From Xylanibacter ruminicola (GTDB taxonomy: Bacteria; Bacteroidota; Bacteroidia; Bacteroidales; Bacteroidaceae): DNA of 64,000 bases. The stretch is taken from the NCBI RefSeq assembly GCF_900142525.1, contig NZ_FRBD01000005.1:1-64000 (forward strand). Direction: 5' to 3'. Position 1 is the stretch's first letter; each line of letters starts with the position of its first letter. Both the position numbers and the translations under genes were made by a program. The notes beneath the pieces are model-generated. The model did not search any database. It was not told where the DNA came from and saw nothing but the letters and a program-made list of their open reading frames with translations. Positions 31,021 to 39,503 of the stretch are shown here, piece after piece.

Positions 31021-31043
31021 GAAGGGACGGTTCTTTTTGTGTA
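31015..31043. repeat. Palindromic element related to 12908-12942
   Basis: TACACAGAAGGGACGGTTC followed by TTTTTGTGTA; it shares the GGGACGGTTC core and the TTTTGTGTACTT arm with the palindrome in the peptide cluster. Confidence 0.6.
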
Positions 31044-31132
31044 CTTTTTGTGTACATAGCTGGGAGTTGGAGAAATAACTAATAAAGTTTCAGTGTCATT
31101 AAACAATCGCTCTAACTTTTTACCTGTTAAGA

Positions 31133-31164
31133 TTTGGAGTTATCAGATATTCTGCTTATCTTTG
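31133..31164 (+). promoter_or_regulatory. Promoter of the acyltransferase-like gene
   Basis: TTTG (31133-31136), 20-bp spacer, TATCTTTG (31157-31164). Confidence 0.65.
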
Positions 31165-31205
31165 CAAGCGAGTCAAGCATATTTTGGTGCTGATGTAATC
31201 TTACT

Positions 31206-32537
31206 ATGATGATGAACTATAATAAAGAAAAGAAACTGATTTCAGAAAGATTCTACCTGACATGGGCAGGCGAACAGATGAGTTGGACAGTACGAATGAC
31301 CTTGAAAATGGGAAACATCGTTGATGGTGATTTGTTGCGTCAGGCCGTAGAGTCAACGCGCCAGAGATATCCATACTATCAAGTGAAGCTCGGTATCAGG
31401 AAGGATGCTGAAGGCAAGGAATATTTCGTGTATGAAGACAACAGCGAGCCCTGGGTGGTCAGTGAGGGAGAGAGACCCGTGAGACTGATTGGCGCAGAGT
31501 CGAACAATCATCTGTTGGCATTCTGCTATTGGGACAACTGCATCGCAATAGATTTCTTCCACTGTCTGACCGACGGCACAGGAGCCTACAACATTCTACG
31601 CACCCTGCTTTATGAATATGCTTGTCGTCGCTTTACACCTGACGGCATGAGGATGGCGAACATTCGTGTGGCTGGCGACACGATCAACCCTGAGGAATGG
31701 GAAGACCCTGCAGCACAGGCTAAGCCCGAGCACTTAGCCCCGCTGCCCGTTCCAGAACGCCTGTCCTGCATCGACCTTACCACTCAGGCCAAGACGAGGG
31801 TAGTAGAGACGGCAGAAACCGTCAACATCCTTGTTGAAGAACAAGAGATGATGAAGTATGTATCCTCAAGTGATACGTCGCCTGCTACGCTTGTGTCGCT
31901 GCTACTTACCCGTGCCATTGCCCGTCTGCATCCTGACTTAAAGGAAGGAGTGCCGATGGTGGTATTGGCTATCAACCAGCGTCCTGCCCTGGGTTGTCTG
32001 CAGGCCGGCCAAACCCTTGCATCAGCGCTGCACCTGACCCTTTACGATGAGATGCGGGGGATGGATCTTGAAAAGCAGCAGACCATATTCCGAGGTATGG
32101 TGGCTCTACAGTCGAACGATGACAACGTTATTGAGGGTTTCTGGAAAACTCAGAATGTACAAGACATGTTCGAGAATATTCCTACCATTGAGGCTCGCCA
32201 TCAGGCAATGGCCCAAGCCTACAGTGTAGTAACATCATCAACCACAACCTGTGTCAGCTATGTTGGCAAAGCTAAAATGGGTGCTGCCGAACAATACGTT
32301 AGCGAGATGTACACAGAGGCCTTTACGCCGTATGCACTCACCATCGAGATGAGTGCAGTGGGCGGCACGTTCTGTATTAGTTTTATGCAGCGGTTTGCAG
32401 ATGATACATATCTTGATGCCTTCCTTGACGAATTCCGCCAGATAGGCCTGGCTTATTGCATTGCTAACCGCCACCCGTTGACGGTGGCCCCAATAGCAAA
32501 CTATCGGGAAGCATTACAACAGCTGCAAGCTGATTGA
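31206..32537 (+). CDS. Stand-alone condensation-fold acyltransferase
   Basis: A 443-aa cytoplasmic protein of the chloramphenicol-acetyltransferase/NRPS-condensation superfamily. The active-site motif reads FHCLTDG (118-124; His119, Asp123), close to the canonical HHxxxDG, and the C-terminal half has the second lobe (VSYVGKAKMG, FTPYALTIEMSAVGGTFCIS). Related stand-alone proteins acylate alcohols, lipids or sugars using acyl-CoA or acyl carrier protein. There is no NRPS or carrier protein nearby. Three ATGs in a row (31206-31214) make the exact start uncertain. The substrate is unknown. Confidence 0.7.
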   Translation: MMMNYNKEKKLISERFYLTWAGEQMSWTVRMTLKMGNIVDGDLLRQAVESTRQRYPYYQVKLGIRKDAEGKEYFVYEDNSEPWVVSEGERPVRLIGAESNNHLLAFCYWDNCIAIDFFHCLTDGTGAYNILRTLLYEYACRRFTPDGMRMANIRVAGDTINPEEWEDPAAQAKPEHLAPLPVPERLSCIDLTTQAKTRVVETAETVNILVEEQEMMKYVSSSDTSPATLVSLLLTRAIARLHPDLKEGVPMVVLAINQRPALGCLQAGQTLASALHLTLYDEMRGMDLEKQQTIFRGMVALQSNDDNVIEGFWKTQNVQDMFENIPTIEARHQAMAQAYSVVTSSTTTCVSYVGKAKMGAAEQYVSEMYTEAFTPYALTIEMSAVGGTFCISFMQRFADDTYLDAFLDEFRQIGLAYCIANRHPLTVAPIANYREALQQLQAD

Positions 32538-32622
32538 GGAGACATAATTCTAAAAATCACTTAAATATCGTTGCAAGATACGTGTTGTGGCGATATTTTT
32601 TTGTATCTACGGATTCGAGTTT

Positions 32623-34812
32623 TTACTGCATCATTTTGAGTCCTTCCCATCGAACGTTCCATTTGCCGTCTTTAGGGAATCCCGGGTTGATAGCGTCTGT
32701 GCAGCCATCCCAGCCTGCACACATCATGGCAACGGCGGTAAGTAAAGCACCGTTGCCTGGGAGATAGATACGCAATCTGTCGGCAGTCTGGAAGTTATGT
32801 CCATTGGGCAGATAGGTATTCTTCTGGGTGTCTATCAATAGGGCTTTTAATGCGGTTTCTGTATCTCCAAGGCGGGCTGCTGTCATGGCTATCATCCCAT
32901 AATCCCAGCCCCATGTAGTAGCCCAGTTCCAATTTTGCATCACCCAATCAAGGGTGTTCTTCATCTTCTCCTTATTATATAAAGAGGTATATGGAAGAAG
33001 ACCGCATGCACCTAAAACGGCAGGGTGGTCGTTGCGGCACTTATCGGCAAATGTCTGGACGCTTCCGCTGGTTGCATCAAAGGGGTCGAATGCTTCGAGT
33101 GGCTTATCTTCGCCTACAGGTATGCCTGCGGTATAGATGTCATTAACCTCTGGTAGCGTAGAAAGCTTTTGTATGATGTCATCCCATGTTTCGTTCCGTG
33201 CTTTCCCTTGTCGTTCACGCCACTTTTGTGCTACAGTCAGCCCATAGCGCCAATAAGCCAGCTCGAAAGGTTGGTTGTAAGCAAGGTCTTTAGTGATGGA
33301 TTCCTGCATGGCTGTGGCACTTTTCAGGATATACCGATCATTCTTTGCATCGTAGGTGACAAAGTCGGCCATGAACTCAGCTGTTGCTTCTACTTGCTCG
33401 CCATATTCGTTAAGCGTCTCATTGGTAGGATGAGCACGATACATTTCTTCGGCCAGGTAGATATAGTGCGGCTGTTGCCAGATGAGGAACGAGCCTGTGT
33501 TCGATGGTGCTTCGCCTCCCCATGGGTCGGTCATCTTCATCCAGCGTATTCCCTTGAAACCCTGTCGCTCAGCTATCTCCCTGGCTATGGGGTAGGCTGT
33601 TTGGTTGTACCATTTCAGCATCTGGGCGATGACCTCTGGGCGATTCCAAAGGGCAAAGTCAACTGCATGCCACCAGGTCATCTCGAGGTGCGGTCGGCCA
33701 AACCATGTGTTATAGGTAAGTCCGCTCTCCTGTGGCGGCATATTGTTGGCACAATTGATTTGTGTGAGATATTGCGACAGCACAACACGACGTTCAAGTT
33801 CCTTGGCACGAGAGTCGGTACAAGCCGAGAAATCTACGATAGCCCCTTCGTTCCACCATCTGTTCCAATGGCGTAAAGTCTGCTTGTGATATTGCTCATA
33901 TTTGTAGCTGGCAATTTCGGGTTTCTGCTCTGAATATGTAGCCGAGAAGGATAGCGTATTACTGGTAGTAGAAAGAACAAAATAGTGACGGTCTGACTGA
34001 GCGATGTTGGCCTTGCCTTCCCATTGCAGTAGCACATAGTAGGTCGTGGCATCGAGTGTGCGCTCAATGAGTGCTGAGTTTCCTGTCTGTGCAATGATTC
34101 TGGATTGGTGCTTTTCGGGTTGGCTCCAATCATTGGCATCGTCAGCATGTTTTCCTGTAGGATAGGAGAAACAAATGTTAACCGAAGCACGTTGTTCCTT
34201 CAAAAGGTGACTGCTTATGCGGGCATAGAGCGCATCCTTATCTGGGTGAATACCTGTTGTTACCTTAACGGCCTCACCGCCGGCTTTGAATGATGATTCT
34301 ATTTCTCCATCAAGTAATTTTAGTTCTTGATGTATGTCGGATAGCTGATCTATTTTGATTTTCTGCCCCTTGCTGTCTAAGAGCCTCAAACCGATTGTGC
34401 CAAGATTCAAACGATGGGGATTAACTCTAAAGTATTCTGTTGCATCTTTATGGCGGCCGTCTTCGGGCTTTTTGTATTCAACGGCATAAATCTCCTGATG
34501 ACCATGACCATAATCAAACGCTTTCTCGCTTTCTGACGGCAGCAGCTGCTTGGTATTATTAAAGCTATGCCATCCCCAATCACTCATCGTGTTGAGAGGA
34601 ATGCCCGTCTTGTAATCTTGTGGGTATGATTGCAGTCCTGTAACATCTACCGTTGTTACCAAATGTCCATTGCCAACCGATAGAGAGGTTAGGGCGCTGT
34701 GCTCGGTGATTACAGGATTGTTGCGATTAACAACAGAACGTCGGTTAATGACAGCTGATGTATGTAAAGACACCAGCGAAAATAATATGATGATATTTGC
34801 AAACTTCTTCAT
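32623..34812 (-). CDS. Secreted six-hairpin glycosidase-like protein (GH65/GH95-like clan)
   Basis: A 729-aa protein with a signal peptide (1-19). An N-terminal beta-sandwich (about 25-300) is followed by an (alpha/alpha)6 barrel with TWFGRPHLEMTWWHAVDFAL near 370, a segment shared with trehalase-like and GH65-type enzymes, and WNWATTWGWDYGMIAMTAAR towards the end. It probably hydrolyses an alpha-linked sugar in the periplasm; the reaction is not known. It is transcribed alone, divergent from the HAD phosphatase gene. A remnant of a related C-terminus lies at 30925-31020. Confidence 0.72.
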   Translation of the reverse strand: MKKFANIIILFSLVSLHTSAVINRRSVVNRNNPVITEHSALTSLSVGNGHLVTTVDVTGLQSYPQDYKTGIPLNTMSDWGWHSFNNTKQLLPSESEKAFDYGHGHQEIYAVEYKKPEDGRHKDATEYFRVNPHRLNLGTIGLRLLDSKGQKIKIDQLSDIHQELKLLDGEIESSFKAGGEAVKVTTGIHPDKDALYARISSHLLKEQRASVNICFSYPTGKHADDANDWSQPEKHQSRIIAQTGNSALIERTLDATTYYVLLQWEGKANIAQSDRHYFVLSTTSNTLSFSATYSEQKPEIASYKYEQYHKQTLRHWNRWWNEGAIVDFSACTDSRAKELERRVVLSQYLTQINCANNMPPQESGLTYNTWFGRPHLEMTWWHAVDFALWNRPEVIAQMLKWYNQTAYPIAREIAERQGFKGIRWMKMTDPWGGEAPSNTGSFLIWQQPHYIYLAEEMYRAHPTNETLNEYGEQVEATAEFMADFVTYDAKNDRYILKSATAMQESITKDLAYNQPFELAYWRYGLTVAQKWRERQGKARNETWDDIIQKLSTLPEVNDIYTAGIPVGEDKPLEAFDPFDATSGSVQTFADKCRNDHPAVLGACGLLPYTSLYNKEKMKNTLDWVMQNWNWATTWGWDYGMIAMTAARLGDTETALKALLIDTQKNTYLPNGHNFQTADRLRIYLPGNGALLTAVAMMCAGWDGCTDAINPGFPKDGKWNVRWEGLKMMQ

Positions 34813-34827
34813 TTTCCTTTTTTATGT

Positions 34828-34857
34828 GCAAAGATACGATTATTTTTTTGTATTTTT
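34828..34857. promoter_or_regulatory. Back-to-back promoters of the glycosidase and HAD genes
   Basis: Minus-strand TATCTTTG (34828-34835) and plus-strand TATTTTTG (34850-34857) have their -7 boxes 14 bp apart, so each -33 region overlies the other promoter and the two starts probably compete. Confidence 0.6.
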
Positions 34858-34876
34858 GCAAGCAAAAAGCAAAATA

Positions 34877-35590
34877 ATGAAGAATTATAATGATTTATTT
34901 GTAGACTTTGACGATACACTCTACGATACGCATGGTAACTCGGTGATAGCTCTGAAAGAAACGTTCGAGGTTTATCATCTGGAGCGTTTTTTCGACAATC
35001 CACAGGTGTTTTATGATGCTTATTGGGAGGCGAATATCGACTTATGGGGGCGTTATTCTAAAGGCGAGATAACGCGTGATTACCTGATTGTAGAACGTTT
35101 TCGCCGACCGCTGAGTGTGAGTGAAAAGATGGAGGTGACTGAGCAACTATGTCTGGAAATGAGCGATAGGTTTTTGGATTTTTGTAGTAATAAGCCAGGT
35201 GTGGTGGAAGGGGCACATGAGTTAATGGATTATCTGCATCAGAAAGGTTACAAAATGCACATGACAAGCAACGGGTTCCATGAGGTGCAGTATAAGAAAT
35301 TGGCAGCGTGTGGATTGCTTGATTATTTTAATACGATTGTTCTGAGTGAGGATGCTGGAGCCAACAAGCCATCGTCGGCTTTCTTTGATTATGCATTCAA
35401 GCAGACGGGGGCAAATCCCGAATCGACACTGATGATAGGTGATAATATGCAGACTGATATAAAAGGTGCAATGGATGCTGGTATGGATGCTTTGTTGTTT
35501 AACCGTTGGGATTATGAAATAAAAAGTGGAGACCCTGAGGCCCCCACTTACATTGTATCTAAACTGCTTGATATCAAGCAGATTATATAG
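34877..35590 (+). CDS. yjjG: YjjG-family HAD nucleotidase
   Basis: A 237-aa HAD phosphatase with all four motifs: DFDDTLYD (10-17; nucleophile Asp), TSNG, the Lys in NKPSSAFFDYA and IGDNMQTDIKGA. Closest to YjjG/YfnB, which hydrolyse (d)UMP, dTMP and non-canonical pyrimidine nucleotides. The ATG at 34877 is chosen because it gives DFDDT at the normal place and follows the promoter; longer upstream frames run through the divergent promoter. It converges with rny. Confidence 0.85.
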   Translation: MKNYNDLFVDFDDTLYDTHGNSVIALKETFEVYHLERFFDNPQVFYDAYWEANIDLWGRYSKGEITRDYLIVERFRRPLSVSEKMEVTEQLCLEMSDRFLDFCSNKPGVVEGAHELMDYLHQKGYKMHMTSNGFHEVQYKKLAACGLLDYFNTIVLSEDAGANKPSSAFFDYAFKQTGANPESTLMIGDNMQTDIKGAMDAGMDALLFNRWDYEIKSGDPEAPTYIVSKLLDIKQII

Positions 35591-35595
35591 ACTTG

Positions 35596-37137
35596 TTATT
35601 TAGCATAAGCAACCGAACGAGTCTCGCGGATGACTGTAATCTTAACCTGACCAGGATAGGTCATCTCGTTCTGGATCTTAGTTGCAATATCGGTGCTGAG
35701 GGCTTCGCTCTCGGCATCGTTCATCTTATCGGCACCTACGATGACGCGGAGCTCACGACCAGCCTGGATAGCGTAGGTCTTGGTAACACCAGGATAGCTC
35801 ATGGCAATAGCCTCAAGGTCGTTAAGACGCTTGATGTAGGCTTCTACAATCTCGCGACGAGCACCTGGACGGGCACCTGAGATGGCATCGCACACCTGAA
35901 CGATAGGAGCCAGAAGAGTCTGCATCTCCATCTCGTCGTGGTGAGCACCGATGGCATTGCAGATATCGGGCTTCTCCTTGAACTTTTCGGCTATCTTAGC
36001 GCCATATATTGCGTGTGGCAATTCGCTCTCCTCATCGGGCACCTTACCAATATCGTGCAACAATCCTGCACGCTTGGCCTTCTTAGGATTCAAACCAAGC
36101 TCTGAAGCCATAACGGCACAGAGGTTTGCGGTTTCGCGAGCGTGCTGAAGCAGATTCTGTCCGTATGATGAACGATACTTCATCTTACCGATGATGCGGA
36201 TAAGCTCTGGGTGCAGACCATGAACACCAAGGTCGATAGCTGTACGCTTACCTGTCTCGATGATCTCGTTATCAAGCTGCTTCTTGACCTTAGCAACCAC
36301 CTCCTCGATGCGTGCAGGGTGGATACGGCCGTCGCTAACAAGCTGATGAAGAGCCAGACGACAAACCTCACGGCGAACAGGATCGAAACCAGAGATAACG
36401 ATTGCCTCAGGGGTATCGTCGACTACGATTTCAACACCAGCTGCGGCCTCGAGCGCACGGATGTTACGGCCCTCACGACCAATGATGCGACCCTTAACCT
36501 CGTCGTTCTCAATATGGAATACGCTGACAGAGTTCTCGATAGCAGTCTCGGTAGCCACACGCTGGATGGTCTGGATAACGATTTTCTTGGCCTGGGCATT
36601 AGCGTTGAGCTTGGCTTCGTCCATAATCTCGTTGATATAGCTTGCTGCAGCGGTCTTGGCCTCGTCCTTCATCGACTCAATCAGGCGGTTCTTGGCTTCC
36701 TCGGCGCTGAGACCAGAAACTTCTTCCAGCTTCTCGCGCTCCTTCAGCTGCATCTTCTCCAACTCCTCAGCCTTTACGCTCAGCAACTTTTTCTCGTTGT
36801 CAACACGCTGCTGCATGTTGTCGAGCTCATTCTTGCGGCGGCCCAGTTCCTCCTGGCGCTGGTTGAGCGAAATCTCGCGCTGCTTCAGCTTGTTCTCACT
36901 CTGCTGGATGTGCTGGTTGCGCTGCTGCACCTCCTTCTCCAACTCACTCTTCTTGTTGATGAACTTCTCCTTCACCTCGAGCAGTTTCTTCTCCTTGATG
37001 ACATCGGCCTGCTTGGTGGCGGTGTCGATCATTTCATTGTATTTCCCCTTCAGTACGTAGCGGAATACAAGATATCCACAGACTCCTCCAAGTGCGAGGG
37101 CGCCTGCGGCGATCAGTAGTACAAAAATTAGTTCCAT
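35596..37137 (-). CDS. rny: Ribonuclease Y
   Basis: A 513-aa membrane-anchored endoribonuclease: N-terminal transmembrane helix (4-28), a long charged coiled coil (about 35-190), KH RNA-binding domain with [12 protein letters not shown] (216-227), and HD domain with the metal-binding His361-Asp362 (GLLHDIGK). It starts mRNA decay at the membrane. Length fits the family. It lies 27 bases downstream of zapA, an arrangement common in Bacteroidales. Confidence 0.95.
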   Translation of the reverse strand: MELIFVLLIAAGALALGGVCGYLVFRYVLKGKYNEMIDTATKQADVIKEKKLLEVKEKFINKKSELEKEVQQRNQHIQQSENKLKQREISLNQRQEELGRRKNELDNMQQRVDNEKKLLSVKAEELEKMQLKEREKLEEVSGLSAEEAKNRLIESMKDEAKTAAASYINEIMDEAKLNANAQAKKIVIQTIQRVATETAIENSVSVFHIENDEVKGRIIGREGRNIRALEAAAGVEIVVDDTPEAIVISGFDPVRREVCRLALHQLVSDGRIHPARIEEVVAKVKKQLDNEIIETGKRTAIDLGVHGLHPELIRIIGKMKYRSSYGQNLLQHARETANLCAVMASELGLNPKKAKRAGLLHDIGKVPDEESELPHAIYGAKIAEKFKEKPDICNAIGAHHDEMEMQTLLAPIVQVCDAISGARPGARREIVEAYIKRLNDLEAIAMSYPGVTKTYAIQAGRELRVIVGADKMNDAESEALSTDIATKIQNEMTYPGQVKITVIRETRSVAYAK

Positions 37138-37164
37138 ATAAAATCTATGTTAATGAAAATATTC

Positions 37165-37473
37165 TCACTTGAGGGCTTCCTCGATTTCAGAAGTAAGCTT
37201 AGTGAGAATACTATTATAGGGATCAGTGTCGTTGTTGCCACGCTCACGCTCGTACATAAGGGCAATGTCGATAAGCGTCATCAGCGCTATCGTATGCTCA
37301 CCCTTCTTACCTTTATAAGCCTGAGAATAGGCATTATAACGGTCGGTGATGAGTTTGGCCGCTTTACGATAGAATTCCTCGTCGGAACGCTTGATGGTTA
37401 CTTCGATTTCCTCATCGTAAACGTGCAACCTGATATGTAGTTTCTCGTTATTCACTTCTGTCATTGTGGGCAC
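37165..37473 (-). CDS. zapA: Cell division protein ZapA
   Basis: A 102-aa protein with the ZapA fold: an N-terminal beta-hairpin (EKLHIRLHVYDEEIEVTIKR) followed by a long helix (RKAAKLITDRYNAYSQAY) for oligomerisation. ZapA binds and bundles FtsZ at the division site. The next gene upstream encodes a coiled-coil protein, 6 bases away, suggesting joint function. Confidence 0.85.
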   Translation of the reverse strand: MPTMTEVNNEKLHIRLHVYDEEIEVTIKRSDEEFYRKAAKLITDRYNAYSQAYKGKKGEHTIALMTLIDIALMYERERGNNDTDPYNSILTKLTSEIEEALK

Positions 37474-37479
37474 CTTCGT

Positions 37480-37776
37480 TTATTGTTCGTCGCTCAGAAT
37501 GGCAATGCACTTGTTCACATTACGTATCATCTTTTGTACGCTGGCTTTTGCGCTTTCAAGATCGCCGTCGGTGATTTGCATCATTTTTGCCATCTTCAGT
37601 GAATTGTAATCATTGTTCGCCTGAGTCAATTTGGCTTGTAAGTCGGCAATTTCCGACTTCTCCTGCTCGATCTGCGCGCGCAGTTCTGAATTCTCCTTTT
37701 TCAACTGCTTGAAATGGAGAATCATCTGTCGTACACGCGTTTCGAATGCCAATATCGTCTCTTGGTTTGAACTCAT
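37480..37776 (-). CDS. Small coiled-coil protein upstream of zapA (ZapB-like by context)
   Basis: A 98-aa protein that is mostly a heptad coiled coil (ILHFKQLKKENSELRAQIEQ, DLQAKLTQANNDYNSLK). No enzymatic motif. Its place next to zapA and its shape suggest a ZapA partner comparable to ZapB, but sequence similarity to ZapB is not evident. A -7 box (37796-37803) precedes it, so it leads the zapA-rny transcript. Confidence 0.7.
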   Translation of the reverse strand: MSSNQETILAFETRVRQMILHFKQLKKENSELRAQIEQEKSEIADLQAKLTQANNDYNSLKMAKMMQITDGDLESAKASVQKMIRNVNKCIAILSDEQ

Positions 37777-37795
37777 GATGTAACTATTTGGTGTA

Positions 37796-37803
37796 CAAAG
37801 TTA
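37796..37803 (-). promoter_or_regulatory. -7 element of the zapA-rny operon
   Basis: Minus-strand TAACTTTG, 20 bases before the ATG. Confidence 0.5.
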
Positions 37804-37859
37804 TACAAATTATCTATTAAAGAATAGGCTTACGACTATAATTTAAGATATTTTAAACT

Positions 37860-38480
37860 TTACTTCTCGTCTTGGGCGGGCTTGGGTTCCTTCTTGGCAA
37901 GCATCACTACCTTAAAGACAAAGTCGGTAATCCACTTCTGAGAGAAACCAAGACGGCGGTTATACTCGCGTACAGCTACCACGCTTTTAAGAACGGCTGT
38001 ATCAGTAAAGTCGTTTTTATTAAAGATGTCGTTCACGGTTTTCTCGGTCATTGTGTAGATGGCCTTCTTCATGAAACCTGGCAGACGGAGCTTGAACTTC
38101 ATCAGGTTGCCTGTAAGCATCATAATCTCCTGAGTAAAGCCCTGGAACTGCAGCAGGTATGTCTGGGCATCCTGAACCTTCTTGCAGCGTTTGCGTAGGC
38201 TACCATCAATCTCCTTGAAGAACTCGTCGTTCATGCCGTACATGCTCTTTAACATGTTTTTGCAACGGCTACGTTCGCCCACACCAAGCTTATTGTTAAC
38301 GGTGGCAACCTTCAGTGTGGTTTTGAATACACGCAGGTCGGGTAGGGCAGCAAGGTTGGTGATACCCAGGTCGGCAGCCATAGCCGCCTGAAAGTATACG
38401 CGGATGAGAGTCATGAAATCCTCCATTCCTCCAACTTTCTGTTCATCTTTATTTCCAAATAATTTATTCCAAAATCCCAT
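37860..38480 (-). CDS. Conserved hypothetical protein (206 aa)
   Basis: A cytoplasmic, helix-rich and basic protein (VGERSRCKNMLKSMYGMNDE; LRKRCKKVQDAQTYLLQFQG) with no signal peptide or recognisable motif. It begins MGFWNKLFGNKDEQK, a form often seen in small helical Bacteroidota proteins of unknown role. It has its own -7 box (38512-38519) and lies between the zapA group and rfbA. No function can be assigned. Confidence 0.65.
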   Translation of the reverse strand: MGFWNKLFGNKDEQKVGGMEDFMTLIRVYFQAAMAADLGITNLAALPDLRVFKTTLKVATVNNKLGVGERSRCKNMLKSMYGMNDEFFKEIDGSLRKRCKKVQDAQTYLLQFQGFTQEIMMLTGNLMKFKLRLPGFMKKAIYTMTEKTVNDIFNKNDFTDTAVLKSVVAVREYNRRLGFSQKWITDFVFKVVMLAKKEPKPAQDEK

Positions 38481-38511
38481 AATTCCTTATTAATTGTTTA
38501 TAAATCGCTTG

Positions 38512-38519
38512 CAAAGGTA
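38512..38519 (-). promoter_or_regulatory. -7 element of the 206-aa protein gene
   Basis: Minus-strand TACCTTTG, 32 bases before the ATG. Confidence 0.5.
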
Positions 38520-38561
38520 CAACTTTTTTTGTAAAAACGGCTAACTATGTTGCTTTTTTCT

Positions 38562-38569
38562 TATCTTTG
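38562..38569 (+). promoter_or_regulatory. -7 element of rfbA
   Basis: TATCTTTG, 23 bases before the ATG at 38592; the -33 box is weak. Confidence 0.5.
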
Positions 38570-38591
38570 CACCAAATTAAAAATAATATTT

Positions 38592-39464
38592 ATGAAAGGA
38601 ATAGTTTTAGCTGGTGGTTCGGGTACACGTCTTTACCCCATCACAAAGGGAATCAGTAAGCAGTTGATTCCTATTTTCGATAAACCAATGATTTATTATC
38701 CAGTATCAGCATTGATGCTGGCCGGTATACGCGAGATTCTCATTATTTCAACACCACACGACCTGCCTGGATTTAAAAGATTGCTAGGTGACGGTTCTGA
38801 TCTGGGTGTGCGCTTTGAATATGCCGAACAGCCCTCGCCTGATGGATTGGCACAGGCTTTTATCATTGGTGAGAAGTTTATTGGTGATGATTGTGCTTGC
38901 TTGGTTCTTGGCGATAACATCTTCTATGGTTCAGGTTTTACCGGGCTGCTGAAGGAAAGTGTGGAAAATGCCGAAAAGCATGGACTGGCTACTGTATTCG
39001 GTTATTATGTAAACGATCCAGAGCGTTATGGTGTGGCTGAGTTTGATGCAGACGGTAATTGCCTCAGCATCGAAGAAAAACCAGCTAATCCCAAGTCGAA
39101 TTATGCTGTAGTAGGATTGTATTTCTATCCAAACAGCGTGGTCGACATCGCTAAGCATATTAAGCCTTCGGCCCGTGGTGAGCTTGAAATCACAACCGTT
39201 AACCAGGAGTATCTGGCACAGAAGAAATTGAAGGTGCAGACACTACAGCGTGGTTTCGCGTGGCTTGATACAGGTACGCATGATTCGCTCTCAGAGGCTT
39301 CGACATTTATCGAGGTGATTGAGAAACGTCAGGGCCTGAAGGTGGCTTGTCTTGAAGAGATCGCTTTCAAGCGCGGATGGATCAGTAAGGAGAAACTTGA
39401 GGAAGTGGCCAAGCCAATGGCGAAGAACGAATATGGAAAATATCTGCTGAGTCTGATTAAATAA
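38592..39464 (+). CDS. rfbA: Glucose-1-phosphate thymidylyltransferase
   Basis: A 290-aa enzyme making dTDP-glucose from dTTP and glucose 1-phosphate, the first step of dTDP-L-rhamnose synthesis. GGSGTRLYP (7-15) is the nucleotide-binding loop, with the following Lys in [16 protein letters not shown], and LGDNIFYG the metal site. The ATG at 38592 puts the motif at its usual place; the longer frame from 38547 overlaps the promoter. RfbD is encoded at 48057-48905, while rfbB and rfbC are not in the window. A two-way terminator follows. Confidence 0.95.
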   Translation: MKGIVLAGGSGTRLYPITKGISKQLIPIFDKPMIYYPVSALMLAGIREILIISTPHDLPGFKRLLGDGSDLGVRFEYAEQPSPDGLAQAFIIGEKFIGDDCACLVLGDNIFYGSGFTGLLKESVENAEKHGLATVFGYYVNDPERYGVAEFDADGNCLSIEEKPANPKSNYAVVGLYFYPNSVVDIAKHIKPSARGELEITTVNQEYLAQKKLKVQTLQRGFAWLDTGTHDSLSEASTFIEVIEKRQGLKVACLEEIAFKRGWISKEKLEEVAKPMAKNEYGKYLLSLIK

Positions 39465-39499
39465 TAAGAATCCCGCTCGATAAAAGCGGGATTCTTATT
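39463..39499. terminator. Bidirectional terminator between rfbA and the kinase fusion gene
   Basis: AATAAGAATCCCGCT (39463-39477) and AGCGGGATTCTTATT (39485-39499) form a perfect 15-bp stem with A/T-rich flanks on both strands, fitting two convergent genes. Confidence 0.85.
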
Positions 39500-39503
39500 G
39501 TTA

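Larger units (their letters stand above)
30257..31205. other. 949-bp gene-free region with promoters, palindromes and a gene remnant
   Basis: This stretch contains the aldA terminator, two consensus promoters not followed by a clear gene (30345-30375 and 30861-30891), seven copies of a TATGAATAGT-type motif in both orientations (30421-30828), a TCAC-rich section (30605-30660), the decayed 3' end of a glycosidase gene (30925-31020), a palindrome shared with the peptide cluster (31015-31043) and the promoter of the acyltransferase gene (31133-31164). It looks like a deletion or insertion scar. Confidence 0.7.

Noticed and set aside
30815..31106. Overlapping short frames with Pro-rich products
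   Set aside because: They are other frames of the glycosidase remnant and palindrome; only the frame ending at 30925 matches a real protein end.
36211..37119. Long plus-strand open frame of 302 codons opposite rny
   Set aside because: It is the antisense shadow of the RNase Y coiled-coil region; composition is Leu/Ser-rich, with no motif and no promoter.
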